The position numbers and the translations under genes are program-made. Shown one piece after another: positions 7,785 through 17,098 of a stretch of 64,000 nucleotides of DNA. This stretch comes from Streptomyces rubellomurinus (GTDB lineage Bacteria > Actinomycetota > Actinomycetes > Streptomycetales > Streptomycetaceae): positions 62,001-126,000 of the forward strand of contig NZ_JZKH01000005.1 in the NCBI RefSeq assembly GCF_000961885.1. Direction: 5' to 3'. The notes below the pieces were generated by a model that had not been told where the DNA came from, searched no databases, and saw nothing but the letters and a program-made list of their open reading frames with translations. Each line of letters begins with the position of its first letter. Position 1 is the stretch's first letter.

Positions 7785-10016
7785 TTACGCGTCCACCGTC
7801 GCGGGCTGCTCCTCGGTCTCGGCCGGCGGGGTCGCCTTCACCGACTCGAGCAGCAGCTGGGCGACGTCGACCACCTTCAGGTGCTCCTTGGCCGCGCCCT
7901 CGTTCTTCTTGCCGTTGACCGAGTCGGAGAGCATCACCAGGCAGAACGGGCAGGCGGTGGAGACGATGTCGGGGTTGAGCGACAGCGCCTCGTCCACGCG
8001 CTCGGTGTTGATCCGCTTGCCGATGCGCTCCTCCATCCACATCCGGGCGCCGCCGGCGCCGCAGCAGAAGCCGCGCTCCTTGTGGCGGTGCATCTCCTGC
8101 TGGCGCAGGCCGGGGACCTTGTCCATGATCTCGCGCGGCGGGCTGTAGACCTTGTTGTGGCGGCCCAGGTAGCACGGGTCGTGGTACGTGATCAGGCCCT
8201 CGACCGGGTTGACCGGGACGAGCTTGCCCTCGTCGATCAGGTGCTGCAGCAGCTGGGTGTGGTGGATCACCTCGAAGTGCCCGCCGAGCTGCGGGTACTC
8301 GTTGGCGATGGTGTTGAAGCAGTGCGGGCAGGTGGCCACGATCCGCTTGGTCGGGGCGTCCTCCAGCGCGGCGTTCAGGGTCTCGACGTTCTGCGCGCCG
8401 AGCATCTGGAACAGGAACTCGTTGCCGAGGCGGCGCGGGGAGTCACCGGTGCAGGTCTCCTCCTTGCCGAGGATCGCGAACTTGACGCCCGCGGTGTGCA
8501 GCAGCTCGGCGAAGGCCTTGGTGGTCTTCTTGGCGCGGTCCTCCAGGGCGCCGGCGCAGCCGACCCAGTAGAGGTACTCGACCTCGGCGGGCTCGATGTC
8601 CTCGCCGATCACCGGCACCTCGATGCCGGTCTCCTTCTTGAGCTCCTTGACCCAGTCGAGGCGGGCCTTGGTGGCCATGCCCCACGGGTTGCCCTTGTTC
8701 TCCAGGTTCTTGAGCATCGTCCCGGCCTCGGTCGGGAAGTTGCTCTCGATCATGACCTGGTAGCGGCGCATGTCGACGATGTGGTCGATGTGCTCGATGT
8801 CCACCGGGCACTGCTCGACGCAGGCGCCGCAGGTGGTGCAGGACCACAGGACGTCCGGGTCGATGACGCCGTTCTCCTCGGCGGTGCCGATCAGCGGGCG
8901 CTCGGCCTCGGCCAGCGCGGCGGCGGGAACGCCCTGCAGCTGCTCGGCGGTGGCCTGCTCGGTGCCCTCCATGTCCTTGCCGCCACCGGCCAGCAGGTAC
9001 GGCGCCTTGTTGTAGGCGTGGTCCCGCAGGCTCATGATCAGCAGCTTGGGCGAGAGCGGCTTGCCGGTGTTCCAGGCCGGGCACTGCGACTGGCAGCGGC
9101 CGCACTCGGTGCAGGTGGAGAAGTCGAGGATGCCCTTCCAGGAGAACTGCTCGACCTGGGAGACGCCGAAGACGGCGTCGTCGGCCGGGTCCTCGAAGTC
9201 GATCGGCTGGCCGCCGGAGGTCATCGGCAGCAGCGCGCCGAGCGCCGTGGCGCCGTCCGCGTTGCGCTTGAACCAGATGTTCGGGAAGCCCAGGAAGCGG
9301 TGCCAGGCCACACCCATGTTGGTGTTCAGCGAGACCGTGATCATCCAGATGAAGGAGACCGAGATCTTGATCGTCGCGACCACCCAGAGCAGGTTGTGCA
9401 GGGTGCCGGCGCTCAGCCCGGAGAACAGCTTCACCAGCGGGTACGAGACCACGTAGTCGAGCGAGTAGTGGTCGGCGCCCAGCTGCGCGCCCTCCAGGCC
9501 GCGCAGGGTCAGGATGGCCGCGCCGATGATGAAGATGACGGCCTCGACGAAGTACGCGAAGCCCATGTTGGAGCCGGCGAAGCGGGACTTGCGGCCCGCC
9601 CGGTTCGGCAGGCTCAGCTGCCGGATCACGATCAGCGCCGCGATGCCGAGGAAGGTCACCAGGCCGAGGAGCTCCTGGAACAGCAGGTACGGCGTCCAGT
9701 CACCGATGATCGGGACCTCGTAGTCCGGATCGAAGAGCTGGCCGAACGCGCCGACCAGGGTGAGGATGAGCGCGTAGAAGCCGACCGCGACGGCCCAGTG
9801 GGCGACGCCGACGATGCCCCACTTGTTCATCCGGGTGTGGCCGAGGAACTCCCGGATCAGGGTCACCGTGCGGGCCACCGGATTGTTGATCCGGGCGCCC
9901 TTCGGGACGGGCTGGCCGAGCCGGACGAACTTGTAGATCTGCGCGACGGCACGAGCGAACAGCGCCACGCCGACCAGGGTTGTGCCCAGTGAGATGAGGA
10001 TCGCTGCTAGCTGCAT
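7785..10016 (-). CDS. Membrane-anchored Fe-S oxidoreductase (HdrB/GlpC-like CCG domains)
   Basis: A 743-residue fusion. Residues 1-250 hold five or six membrane helices of the nitrate-reductase-gamma kind. Two ferredoxin-type motifs follow, CTECGRCQSQCP (Cys302-312) and CTTCGACVEQCP (Cys393-403), each able to hold a 4Fe-4S cluster. The C-terminal third has two CCG (heterodisulfide-reductase B) domains, with CPHCFNT, DPCYLGRHN, FCCGAGG and CPFCLVML. Such proteins pass electrons between soluble flavoproteins (for example an ETF or dehydrogenase) and the quinone pool. It is a single-gene unit with its own terminator and is divergent from dnaK across a 300-base regulatory gap. The ATG at 10016 is 7 bases after GGAGAA. 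Its electron donor is not identifiable here. Confidence 0.88.
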   Translation of the reverse strand: MQLAAILISLGTTLVGVALFARAVAQIYKFVRLGQPVPKGARINNPVARTVTLIREFLGHTRMNKWGIVGVAHWAVAVGFYALILTLVGAFGQLFDPDYEVPIIGDWTPYLLFQELLGLVTFLGIAALIVIRQLSLPNRAGRKSRFAGSNMGFAYFVEAVIFIIGAAILTLRGLEGAQLGADHYSLDYVVSYPLVKLFSGLSAGTLHNLLWVVATIKISVSFIWMITVSLNTNMGVAWHRFLGFPNIWFKRNADGATALGALLPMTSGGQPIDFEDPADDAVFGVSQVEQFSWKGILDFSTCTECGRCQSQCPAWNTGKPLSPKLLIMSLRDHAYNKAPYLLAGGGKDMEGTEQATAEQLQGVPAAALAEAERPLIGTAEENGVIDPDVLWSCTTCGACVEQCPVDIEHIDHIVDMRRYQVMIESNFPTEAGTMLKNLENKGNPWGMATKARLDWVKELKKETGIEVPVIGEDIEPAEVEYLYWVGCAGALEDRAKKTTKAFAELLHTAGVKFAILGKEETCTGDSPRRLGNEFLFQMLGAQNVETLNAALEDAPTKRIVATCPHCFNTIANEYPQLGGHFEVIHHTQLLQHLIDEGKLVPVNPVEGLITYHDPCYLGRHNKVYSPPREIMDKVPGLRQQEMHRHKERGFCCGAGGARMWMEERIGKRINTERVDEALSLNPDIVSTACPFCLVMLSDSVNGKKNEGAAKEHLKVVDVAQLLLESVKATPPAETEEQPATVDA

Positions 10017-10222
10017 CCGGCTTCTCCGTACTCCAGCGGCGGTGAGGATAAAGGTCGGTCAAGTGTACTCGTGGGTAACTTAATCTCCCACCGGCCGGAC
10101 ACTATCGCCCCTTAGCACCGAGCCAGAAGATGCTCAAGGTATGGCGGCAGTCACGTGGGGCCACCATCGCCCGTTCGGGGCAACCGGACCCGACGGAAGG
10201 GGCGGCACCCGGCCGCAGCAAA

Positions 10223-10243
10223 GTTGAGCCGCTCCGGCTCATG
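10223..10243 (+). promoter_or_regulatory. Upstream degenerate HAIR-like repeat
   Basis: GTTGAGC, seven bases, then GCTCATG. Compared with the HspR-binding consensus CTTGAGT-N7-ACTCAAG it keeps the spacing and TTGAG/CTCA cores but has several mismatches. It lies just before the dnaK promoter and may be a second, weaker HspR site. Confidence 0.5.
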
Positions 10244-10247
10244 GCTG

Positions 10248-10276
10248 TTGACTCGTTCGTGCTCCTCGTGCATCCT
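10248..10276 (+). promoter_or_regulatory. Probable dnaK promoter
   Basis: TTGACT at 10248-10253 is a good -35 element, followed after 17 bases by CATCCT at 10271-10276 as a weak -10. The -10 runs into the HAIR repeat, so HspR binding there would block transcription start. Confidence 0.5.
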
Positions 10277-10295
10277 TGAGTCCGTAAAGCTCAAC
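10275..10295 (+). promoter_or_regulatory. HAIR operator (HspR site) of dnaK
   Basis: CTTGAGT, seven bases, GCTCAAC: the first arm is perfect and the second has five of seven consensus bases. It overlaps the promoter -10 and lies about 20-40 bases before the dnaK start codon. The repressor HspR is encoded as the last gene of the same operon, which makes an autoregulatory loop. Confidence 0.75.
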
Positions 10296-10316
10296 TCTTC
10301 CGTGGAGGTATCTACG

Positions 10317-12157
<1,841 letters not shown>

Positions 12158-12161
<4 letters not shown>

Positions 12162-12778
12162 CGGACAAGCCGCAGGGTGGTAAGCCCGGCGACGACTCCG
12201 CCGCCGAGGAGGCCGTGATCAAGGCCGCCGAGGAAGCCGCCGCGGGCGGTTCCGAGGCCGGTGCCGACGAGCTGGCCGCCGCCAAGCGCGAGGCCACCGA
12301 GCGGACCGCCGACCTCCAGCGCCTCCAGGCCGAGTACCAGAACTACCGCAAGCGGGTCGAGCGCGACCGGCTGACCGTCCGCGAGATCGCGGTCTCCAAC
12401 ATCCTGGAGTCCCTGATCCCGGTGCTGGACGACATCGGCCGCGCCCGCGAGCACGGCGAGGTCACGGGCGGCTTCAAGTCCGTCGCCGAGTCGCTGGAGA
12501 CGGTCGTCGCCAAGCTGGGCCTGCAGCAGTTCGGCAAGGAGGGCGAGCCCTTCGACCCGACCATGCACGAGGCGCTGATGCACAGCTACTCCTCGGACGT
12601 CACCGAGGACACCTGCGTGCAGATCCTCCAGCCCGGCTACCGGATCGGTGAGCGGATCATCCGCCCCGCGATGGTCGCCGTGGCGGAGCCCCAGCCGGGC
12701 ACCCAGACGGCGTCCGGCCCGGACGCCGAGGCGAAGTCCGCCGACGCGGACAAGGCCGACGGTGGCTCGGACAGCTGA
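12158..12778 (+). CDS. grpE: Nucleotide exchange factor GrpE
   Basis: A 206-residue GrpE, the ADP-release factor of DnaK. After an acidic, Ala-rich lead of about 60 residues comes the long helical dimer region ([19 protein letters not shown]) and the beta-wing domain with [10 protein letters not shown] and the closing [18 protein letters not shown]. The ATG overlaps the dnaK stop (ATGA), so translation is coupled. A structured 146-base spacer separates it from dnaJ, unlike the tight dnaK-grpE join. Confidence 0.97.
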
Positions 12779-12803
12779 CCACCTGTGACAGCTGACAACC
12801 AGT

Positions 12804-12852
12804 GCGCTGCGGAGTCGTACGCCGGCCAGTCTGGCGGCCGGCTCCGCAGCGC
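12804..12852 (+). other. Large hairpin between grpE and dnaJ
   Basis: Outer arms GCGCTGCGGAG and CTCCGCAGCGC pair perfectly (12804-12814 with 12842-12852), and an inner GCCGGCC/GGCCGGC can extend or compete with the outer stem. Inside the operon this may be a partial terminator or an RNA-processing site that sets the dnaK:dnaJ ratio. Confidence 0.6.
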
Positions 12853-12889
12853 GCTGTCAACAGCCTTGCCACTGAGCGCTGTTGACAGC
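12853..12889 (+). repeat. 12-bp inverted repeat before dnaJ
   Basis: GCTGTCAACAGC (12853-12864) and GCTGTTGACAGC (12878-12889) are exact reverse complements 13 bases apart, directly after the large hairpin. As RNA they form a second stem; as DNA they could bind a dimer. No role is known to me. Confidence 0.6.
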
Positions 12890-12924
12890 ACAGTGACGAT
12901 GGAACTCGGGAGGTGGCGGAAGCC

Positions 12925-14082
12925 ATGAGCGGCAAGGACTTTGTCGAGAAGGACTACTACAAGGTCCTCGGCGTGCCCAAGGACGCCACCGCCACCGAGA
13001 TCAAGAAGACCTACCGCAAGCTGGCGCGCGAGTTCCACCCCGACGCCAACAAGGGCGACACCAAGGCCGAAGAGCGCTTCAAGGACATCTCCGAGGCGTA
13101 CGACGTCCTCTCCGACGAGAAGCGCCGCAAGGAGTACGACGAGGCCCGCAGCCTCTTCGCCAACGGCGGCTTCCGGTCCGGCGGCGGCCCCGGCACGGGC
13201 AGCTACAGCTTCGACTTCGGCGACCTCTTCAGCGGCAGCCAGGGCGGCGGCGGTGGCGGCGGCATCGGCGACGTCTTCGGCGGCCTGTTCAACCGCACCG
13301 GCGGCCGGCAGGCCCAGCCCCGCCGCGGCGCCGACGTCGAGACCGAGGTGACGCTCTCCTTCGAGGAGGCCGTCGACGGCGCGACCGTCCCGCTGCGGAT
13401 GACCAGCCAGGCCCCCTGCCGCCTGTGCAACGGCACCGGCGCCAAGTCCGGCACCACCCCGCGGGTCTGCCCGACCTGCGTCGGCGCCGGCACCGTCAGC
13501 CGCGGCCAGGGCGCCTTCGCGCTCTCCGAGCCGTGCAAGGACTGCCGCGGCCGGGGCATGATCGTCGACGACCCGTGCCCCGACTGCCACGGCAGCGGCC
13601 GGGCCAGCTCCGCCCGCACCATGCAGGTCCGCATCCCGGCCGGCGTCCAGGCCGACCAGCGGATCCGGCTCAAGGGCAAGGGCGCCCAGGGCGAGCGCGG
13701 CGGCCAGCCCGGCGACCTCTACGTCACGGTGCACGTCGACCCGCACCCCGTCTTCGGGCGCAAGGGCGACAACCTGACCGTCACCGTCCCGGTCACCTTC
13801 CCCGAGGCGGCCCTCGGCGCCACCATCGAGGTGCCGACGCTCGGCGGCCCCGCCGTGAAGCTCAAGCTGCCCCCGGGCAGCGCCAACGGCCTCACCATGC
13901 GCGCCCGCGGCAAGGGCGCCACCCGCAAGGACGGCACCCGCGGCGACCTCCTCGTCACCGTGGAGGTCGTGGTGCCGCAGCACGTCACCGGCGACGCGCT
14001 GGACGCCCTGGAGCAGTACCGCGAGGCCACCGCCTCCGACGACCCGCGAGCCGCCATCTTCCGGGCGGCGAAGGGAGCGTGA
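12925..14082 (+). CDS. dnaJ: Molecular chaperone DnaJ (Hsp40)
   Basis: A 385-residue type I DnaJ. The J domain (residues 1-75) carries the HPD tripeptide in FHPDANKG that stimulates the DnaK ATPase. A Gly-rich linker is followed by four zinc-binding CxxCxGxG repeats (CRLCNGTG, CPTCVGAG, CKDCRGRG, CPDCHGSG) and the two C-terminal substrate-binding barrels. The ATG at 12925 gives the family N-terminus MSGKDFVEKDYYKVLG; a GTG 12 bases upstream lies in the ribosome site. It is seven bases before hspR. Confidence 0.97.
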   Translation: MSGKDFVEKDYYKVLGVPKDATATEIKKTYRKLAREFHPDANKGDTKAEERFKDISEAYDVLSDEKRRKEYDEARSLFANGGFRSGGGPGTGSYSFDFGDLFSGSQGGGGGGGIGDVFGGLFNRTGGRQAQPRRGADVETEVTLSFEEAVDGATVPLRMTSQAPCRLCNGTGAKSGTTPRVCPTCVGAGTVSRGQGAFALSEPCKDCRGRGMIVDDPCPDCHGSGRASSARTMQVRIPAGVQADQRIRLKGKGAQGERGGQPGDLYVTVHVDPHPVFGRKGDNLTVTVPVTFPEAALGATIEVPTLGGPAVKLKLPPGSANGLTMRARGKGATRKDGTRGDLLVTVEVVVPQHVTGDALDALEQYREATASDDPRAAIFRAAKGA

Positions 14083-14089
14083 CCACCAG

Positions 14090-14608
14090 ATGTCCCCGAT
14101 GACCCCCGACAGCCCGATCGGCCCCGGCCTCGGCGAAGGCCTGCCCGGCGACGCCCCGCGCCGCACCCGGCGGACCGCCGCCCCGCCGCAGTACGTGCTC
14201 ACCGAGGAAACCCCGGTGTACGTCATCTCCGTCGCCGCCGAACTGTCCGGCCTGCACCCGCAGACGCTGCGCCAGTACGACCGCCTCGGGCTGGTCTGCC
14301 CCGACCGCACCGCGGGCCGCGGCCGGCGCTACTCCGCGCGCGACATCCAGCAGCTGCGCGAGGTCCAGCGGCTGTCCCAGGACGAGGGCATCAACCTGGC
14401 CGGCATCAAGCGGATCATCGAGCTGGAGAACCAGGTCGCCGCCCTGCAGGCGCGGGTCACCGAGCTCGTCGACTCCCTGGAGGGCGCCGCCGCCACCCTC
14501 CAGCAGCGCGAGGCCGCCGTCCACGCCTCGTACCGCCGCGACCTCGTCCCGTACCAGCCGCCCACCCCGCAGTCCAGCGCCCTCGTCGTCTGGCGCCCCC
14601 GCCGCTGA
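14090..14608 (+). CDS. hspR: Heat-shock repressor HspR (MerR family)
   Basis: A 172-residue MerR-type regulator. The winged helix covers residues about 42-110, starting VYVISVAAELSGLHPQTLRQYDRLGLV, and a coiled coil (IIELENQVAALQARVTEL) provides the dimer. In Streptomyces HspR represses the dnaK operon, clpB and lon by binding HAIR repeats, with DnaK as co-repressor. The C-terminal tail here is rather long and ends in ALVVWRPRR, hydrophobic and basic, as in other HspR proteins where the tail contacts DnaK. Position as last gene of the operon and the HAIR sites at dnaK and clpB fit. Confidence 0.95.
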   Translation: MSPMTPDSPIGPGLGEGLPGDAPRRTRRTAAPPQYVLTEETPVYVISVAAELSGLHPQTLRQYDRLGLVCPDRTAGRGRRYSARDIQQLREVQRLSQDEGINLAGIKRIIELENQVAALQARVTELVDSLEGAAATLQQREAAVHASYRRDLVPYQPPTPQSSALVVWRPRR

Positions 14609-14626
14609 CCGGGGCCCGGACCGCAC

Positions 14627-14673
14627 CACCAGCCGCCGGTTCCCTCCTGTTCGGGGGGTGCCGGCGGCTGGTG
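14627..14673 (+). terminator. Terminator of the dnaK operon
   Basis: CACCAGCCGCCGG (14627-14639) and CCGGCGGCTGGTG (14661-14673) form a perfect 13-bp stem 18 bases after the hspR stop. Confidence 0.75.
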
Positions 14674-14731
14674 TGTGGTGAGAGAGTGCAGTCAGACTGG
14701 GCCTTTCCATCGGGCTCAGCCGGTCTGGCAT

Positions 14732-14749
14732 GCTGAAACGTGATTCAGC
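14732..14749 (+). promoter_or_regulatory. Inverted repeat upstream of regulator 1 (possible operator)
   Basis: GCTGAA, six bases, TTCAGC: a perfect 6-bp inverted repeat 50 bases before the regulator start codon. It may be an autoregulatory site of the adjacent LuxR-type regulator; no independent support. Confidence 0.35.
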
Positions 14750-14798
14750 GTCGGCGCTGATGGGACGCAAGCGTCACGGTAACGGCAAGGAGCCGAAG

Positions 14799-15782
14799 GT
14801 GAGTGAACGAGAGCAGCTCATCAGCCTTTCCGTCCTCTCGGCGGAGGCTCGGAAGCTGTATCTGGACGTCGTTCGCGGGGACGGCCAGCTTCCGCTGGGT
14901 TCCAGTCCCGAACCTCCCGATGCGGCCCTGGACGAGTTGGTCAGAATCGGCCTGCTGATTCCCGACACGGAAGATCCCGGTACGTTCCTCGCGACGGATC
15001 CCGCCCAACTCTCGGAAAGCCTCAGCCACTCCTGGCAGCGCCAAGCGCTGGAATTCCTGTCGCGCGCCGTTTCACTCCCTTCGGAGCTCCAGGAGCTGGC
15101 CCAGGAGTTCCACGCTCCGAAGCAGGCCGGCGGGGCAATCGAATACGTCCGGGGAAAGGCGCTGATTCACCAGCGAGTACAGCAGTGCATAGCCTCCGGC
15201 ATGGAAGAGGGGCTGGCCCTCCAACCCGGCGGCCCCCGGCCGGCCGAAGTCCTCGCCGGAACGCTCGAACGCGACCTGGACACCCTCCGCAGCGGCACCA
15301 AGATGCGGACGATTTACCACGCCAGCACGCGTTACCACCAGCCGACCAGAGACTACGTCGCGGCCCTCGCCCACGAGGGCGGCCAGTACCGGACTCTCGA
15401 CGAGCCCTATACGCGGCTCATCGTCATCGACCGGCGCGTGGCCGTGATCCCGATCGACGCGGAAATGAACCTCGCCGCGTTCATCCACGATCCCGGCGTG
15501 ATCGGTTACCTCGCGGAGGAGATATTCGAGCGGTACTGGAGCCGTGCCCTCGAATTCGAAGGCGATCGGACGATCCCGCAGCAGGTGGTGTCCCGCCTGC
15601 GCCAGACGATCATCGAACAGATGCTGGAGGGGACGAACCACCGCGTCATCGCGCGCCGGCTGGGAATCAGCGAGCGCACGCTCGCGCGGCACATCGCCGA
15701 AATGCGCGAGGAATACAGAGTCGACTCACTGTTCCAGCTCGGCTACGTACTCGGCCGGAAGTCCCGGGAAGTTCCGGAGTGA
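14799..15782 (+). CDS. LuxR-type regulator with TrmB-like N-terminus (paralog 1)
   Basis: A 327-residue cytosolic regulator. Residues 1-60 look like a winged-helix/TrmB region (LSAEARKLYLDVV...LDELVRIGLL). The middle shares with its three paralogs the block TIYHAS...GGQYRTLDEPYTRLIVIDRRVAVIPID, similar to the C-terminal half of a phospholipase-D-like sensor domain. The C-terminus is a LuxR HTH (HRVIARRLGISERTLARHIAEMRE...DSLFQLGY). The GTG at 14799 follows GGAG at 6 bases; an upstream ATG at 14730 lacks a ribosome site and overlaps an inverted repeat. No receiver domain is present, so it is not a classical response regulator. It is convergent with the small peptide gene at 15851-16006. Confidence 0.75.
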   Translation: MSEREQLISLSVLSAEARKLYLDVVRGDGQLPLGSSPEPPDAALDELVRIGLLIPDTEDPGTFLATDPAQLSESLSHSWQRQALEFLSRAVSLPSELQELAQEFHAPKQAGGAIEYVRGKALIHQRVQQCIASGMEEGLALQPGGPRPAEVLAGTLERDLDTLRSGTKMRTIYHASTRYHQPTRDYVAALAHEGGQYRTLDEPYTRLIVIDRRVAVIPIDAEMNLAAFIHDPGVIGYLAEEIFERYWSRALEFEGDRTIPQQVVSRLRQTIIEQMLEGTNHRVIARRLGISERTLARHIAEMREEYRVDSLFQLGYVLGRKSREVPE

Positions 15783-15808
15783 CGAACCGCTGACCCCGCA
15801 ACGGCGGA

Positions 15809-15832
15809 CCGGGCCGGTAGCCCGGGGCCCGG
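15809..15832. terminator. Short hairpin between regulator 1 and the peptide gene
   Basis: CCGGGCC (15809-15815) and GGCCCGG (15826-15832) pair, between the two converging stop codons. Weak by length but well placed. Confidence 0.4.
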
Positions 15833-15850
15833 CATCCGATCAACGGCCGA

Positions 15851-16006
15851 TCAGTTCCAGTTGAAGTCATCGGCGACGGCCGCGCGGGCCGCCGTGGTCG
15901 CCGCCCGGTCGGATTCGTGAACCTCCGCGAGGTAACCCGTACCAAGCACGGCGGCAATAGCCAGCGAAAGCATGACCTTGCGGACAAAACGGCGCATGCA
16001 AGACAT
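15851..16006 (-). CDS. 51-residue probable secreted peptide, unknown function
   Basis: A minus-strand open frame too short for usual gene finders. The ATG at 16006 is preceded, at 7 bases, by a near-perfect ribosome site (GGGAAGGAG). The protein starts MSCMRRFVRKVMLSLAIAAV, a basic stretch then a hydrophobic core, as in a Sec signal peptide, with possible cleavage near LGTGYLAEV. The mature part would be about 22-24 residues, Ala-rich and acidic, ending ADDFNWN with a single Trp. No Cys pair or modification motif is seen. Its place between a LuxR-type regulator and a nucleoside-transferase-like gene suggests a signal or small effector, but this is inference; a plain short membrane peptide is the alternative. 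Confidence 0.6.
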   Translation of the reverse strand: MSCMRRFVRKVMLSLAIAAVLGTGYLAEVHESDRAATTAARAAVADDFNWN

Positions 16007-16341
16007 GCTCCCACTCCTTCCCTCGGGATTTCGCCACCTTAGGCGCCACAGAACTTCGGCTCACATAGTGCCGCACGGATTCGTTGCTGTCACCTGCGCC
16101 GGCCGCACGGGCGTGCGTCATCTCTCTGCCAGTCATCCAGATGACACAGGCTAACCCTGGACGCGGCGCGCCCCCGCGATGGACGATCAGTTCGCTCCCG
16201 ATGGTCCAACAGAGAGCCACACTCTGCCAATGTACCGTCAAATACGCGACAGTTCACCACCGGGATCACCAACCTGAGCAGCCCATATCCAACACTGCGC
16301 CGACGCTCACCCCCCTTGGTCGGCAATCTCCCGGAGTCGAC
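16007..16341. other. Divergent gap between the peptide gene and the transferase-like gene
   Basis: A 335-base gap, noticeably less GC-rich than the genes around it, with no supported gene. It must hold both divergent promoters; I could not fix their hexamers. It contains the GTCATC repeats at 16117-16145. Confidence 0.6.
16117..16145. promoter_or_regulatory. GTCATC half-site and palindrome (possible operator)
   Basis: The palindrome GTCATCCAGATGAC (16132-16145) is perfect except for its two-base centre, and an extra half-site GTCATC stands 9 bases to its left (16117-16122). It lies in the divergent gap, so it could be bound by one of the LuxR-type regulators nearby. Confidence 0.4.
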
Positions 16342-16950
16342 ATGACCGAGCCCTACCTGCGTCACCGCGACAGCCAGGCCACCGAAGGCCGGCGTGCACG
16401 TGTGTTCCTGGCCGCGCCGCTGATGCGGCTGACCGGGCCGGCGGACAGTGTGGTGACGCTCGCCAGCCGGACGCGACTGACGACGCTCCGCACCACTCTC
16501 CTGCGCAGCGGTGCCGCCGTGTACAGCGCGCACCACAGCGACGCCTGGACGGTCTCCGGGCAGGCCCCGGAGCCCCGCGTCCCGTCCGACTTCCGCGCCC
16601 TGCAGTCCGCCGACCTCGTGTTCGCCTACGTCGGCGCACCGCTCTCGGCCGGGGTGAGCCTGGAGCTGGGGTGGGCGTCCGCCCTGCGGAAGCCGATCGT
16701 CCTGCTCGTCGACGAGGCCATCACCCACAACCCGCTGATCGCCACCATCGAGCAGGTCGCCCCCGTCCTGCCGCTGGTCTTCGACGACACCTGGTCCCAG
16801 GAGGCCCTCCACCACACCGTGGAGACCGCCCTGGACTGGGCCGGCATGGCGCTCTCGCTGCGCGAGGGCTTCTGGACGGCCCCCGGTGAGCAGTTCTCCG
16901 TCCCCCGGCAGCACCCCGGCTACTGGCCGACCAGCGCCGCCACCGGCTGA
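16342..16950 (+). CDS. Nucleoside 2-deoxyribosyltransferase-like protein
   Basis: A 202-residue protein with the alpha/beta fold signs of the nucleoside 2-deoxyribosyltransferase superfamily: a first strand RARVFLAAP, DFRALQSADLVFAYV with Asp91 after the conserved Ala-x-x-Ala, and SAGVSLELGWASALRKPIVLL, in which Glu108 is at the position of the catalytic glutamate. Relatives cleave or transfer N-glycosidic bonds of nucleosides, nucleotides or NAD-like substrates. The start ATG at 16342 follows CCGGAG; the upstream open frame runs through the regulatory gap. Substrate unknown. Being beside a peptide gene and several regulators, it may supply or destroy a nucleotide signal, but nothing in the sequence proves this. 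Confidence 0.65.
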   Translation: MTEPYLRHRDSQATEGRRARVFLAAPLMRLTGPADSVVTLASRTRLTTLRTTLLRSGAAVYSAHHSDAWTVSGQAPEPRVPSDFRALQSADLVFAYVGAPLSAGVSLELGWASALRKPIVLLVDEAITHNPLIATIEQVAPVLPLVFDDTWSQEALHHTVETALDWAGMALSLREGFWTAPGEQFSVPRQHPGYWPTSAATG

Positions 16951-17030
16951 GCGGCACTCACCCGGACTCCCCCGTGGTCCGGACTCCCGCACCTGCCCCG
17001 CACCCGCCGGCCCGACCGGCCCACCGTCCC

Positions 17031-17060
17031 GGCGTCGTACGACCCCCCGCGTACGACGCC
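17031..17060. terminator. Bidirectional terminator between the transferase-like gene and regulator 2
   Basis: GGCGTCGTACG (17031-17041) and CGTACGACGCC (17050-17060) form an 11-bp stem with an 8-base loop between two converging genes. Confidence 0.75.
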
Positions 17061-17098
17061 GCCCCCATTTCTCCGGGCGGACTGCGGCTCCCGCACCA

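Larger units (their letters stand above)
10017..10316. other. Divergent regulatory gap between the Fe-S gene and dnaK
   Basis: This 300-base gap has no convincing gene. Its right third holds the dnaK promoter and two HAIR-like repeats. The left part, AT-richer than the surroundings (around GTAACTTAATCTCCC at 10074-10088), should hold the Fe-S gene promoter; I could not fix its hexamers. Confidence 0.6.

Noticed and set aside
6246..9992. Very long plus-strand open frame (1,248 codons) opposite the nucleotidyltransferase and Fe-S genes
   Set aside because: Its translation is Gly/Ala/Arg/Asp-biased shadow sequence, while the minus strand has clear Fe-S and nucleotidyltransferase motifs.
12882..12887. 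TTGACA as -35 of a separate dnaJ promoter
   Set aside because: It is part of the exact inverted repeat and no acceptable -10 lies 16-18 bases downstream (CTCGGG).
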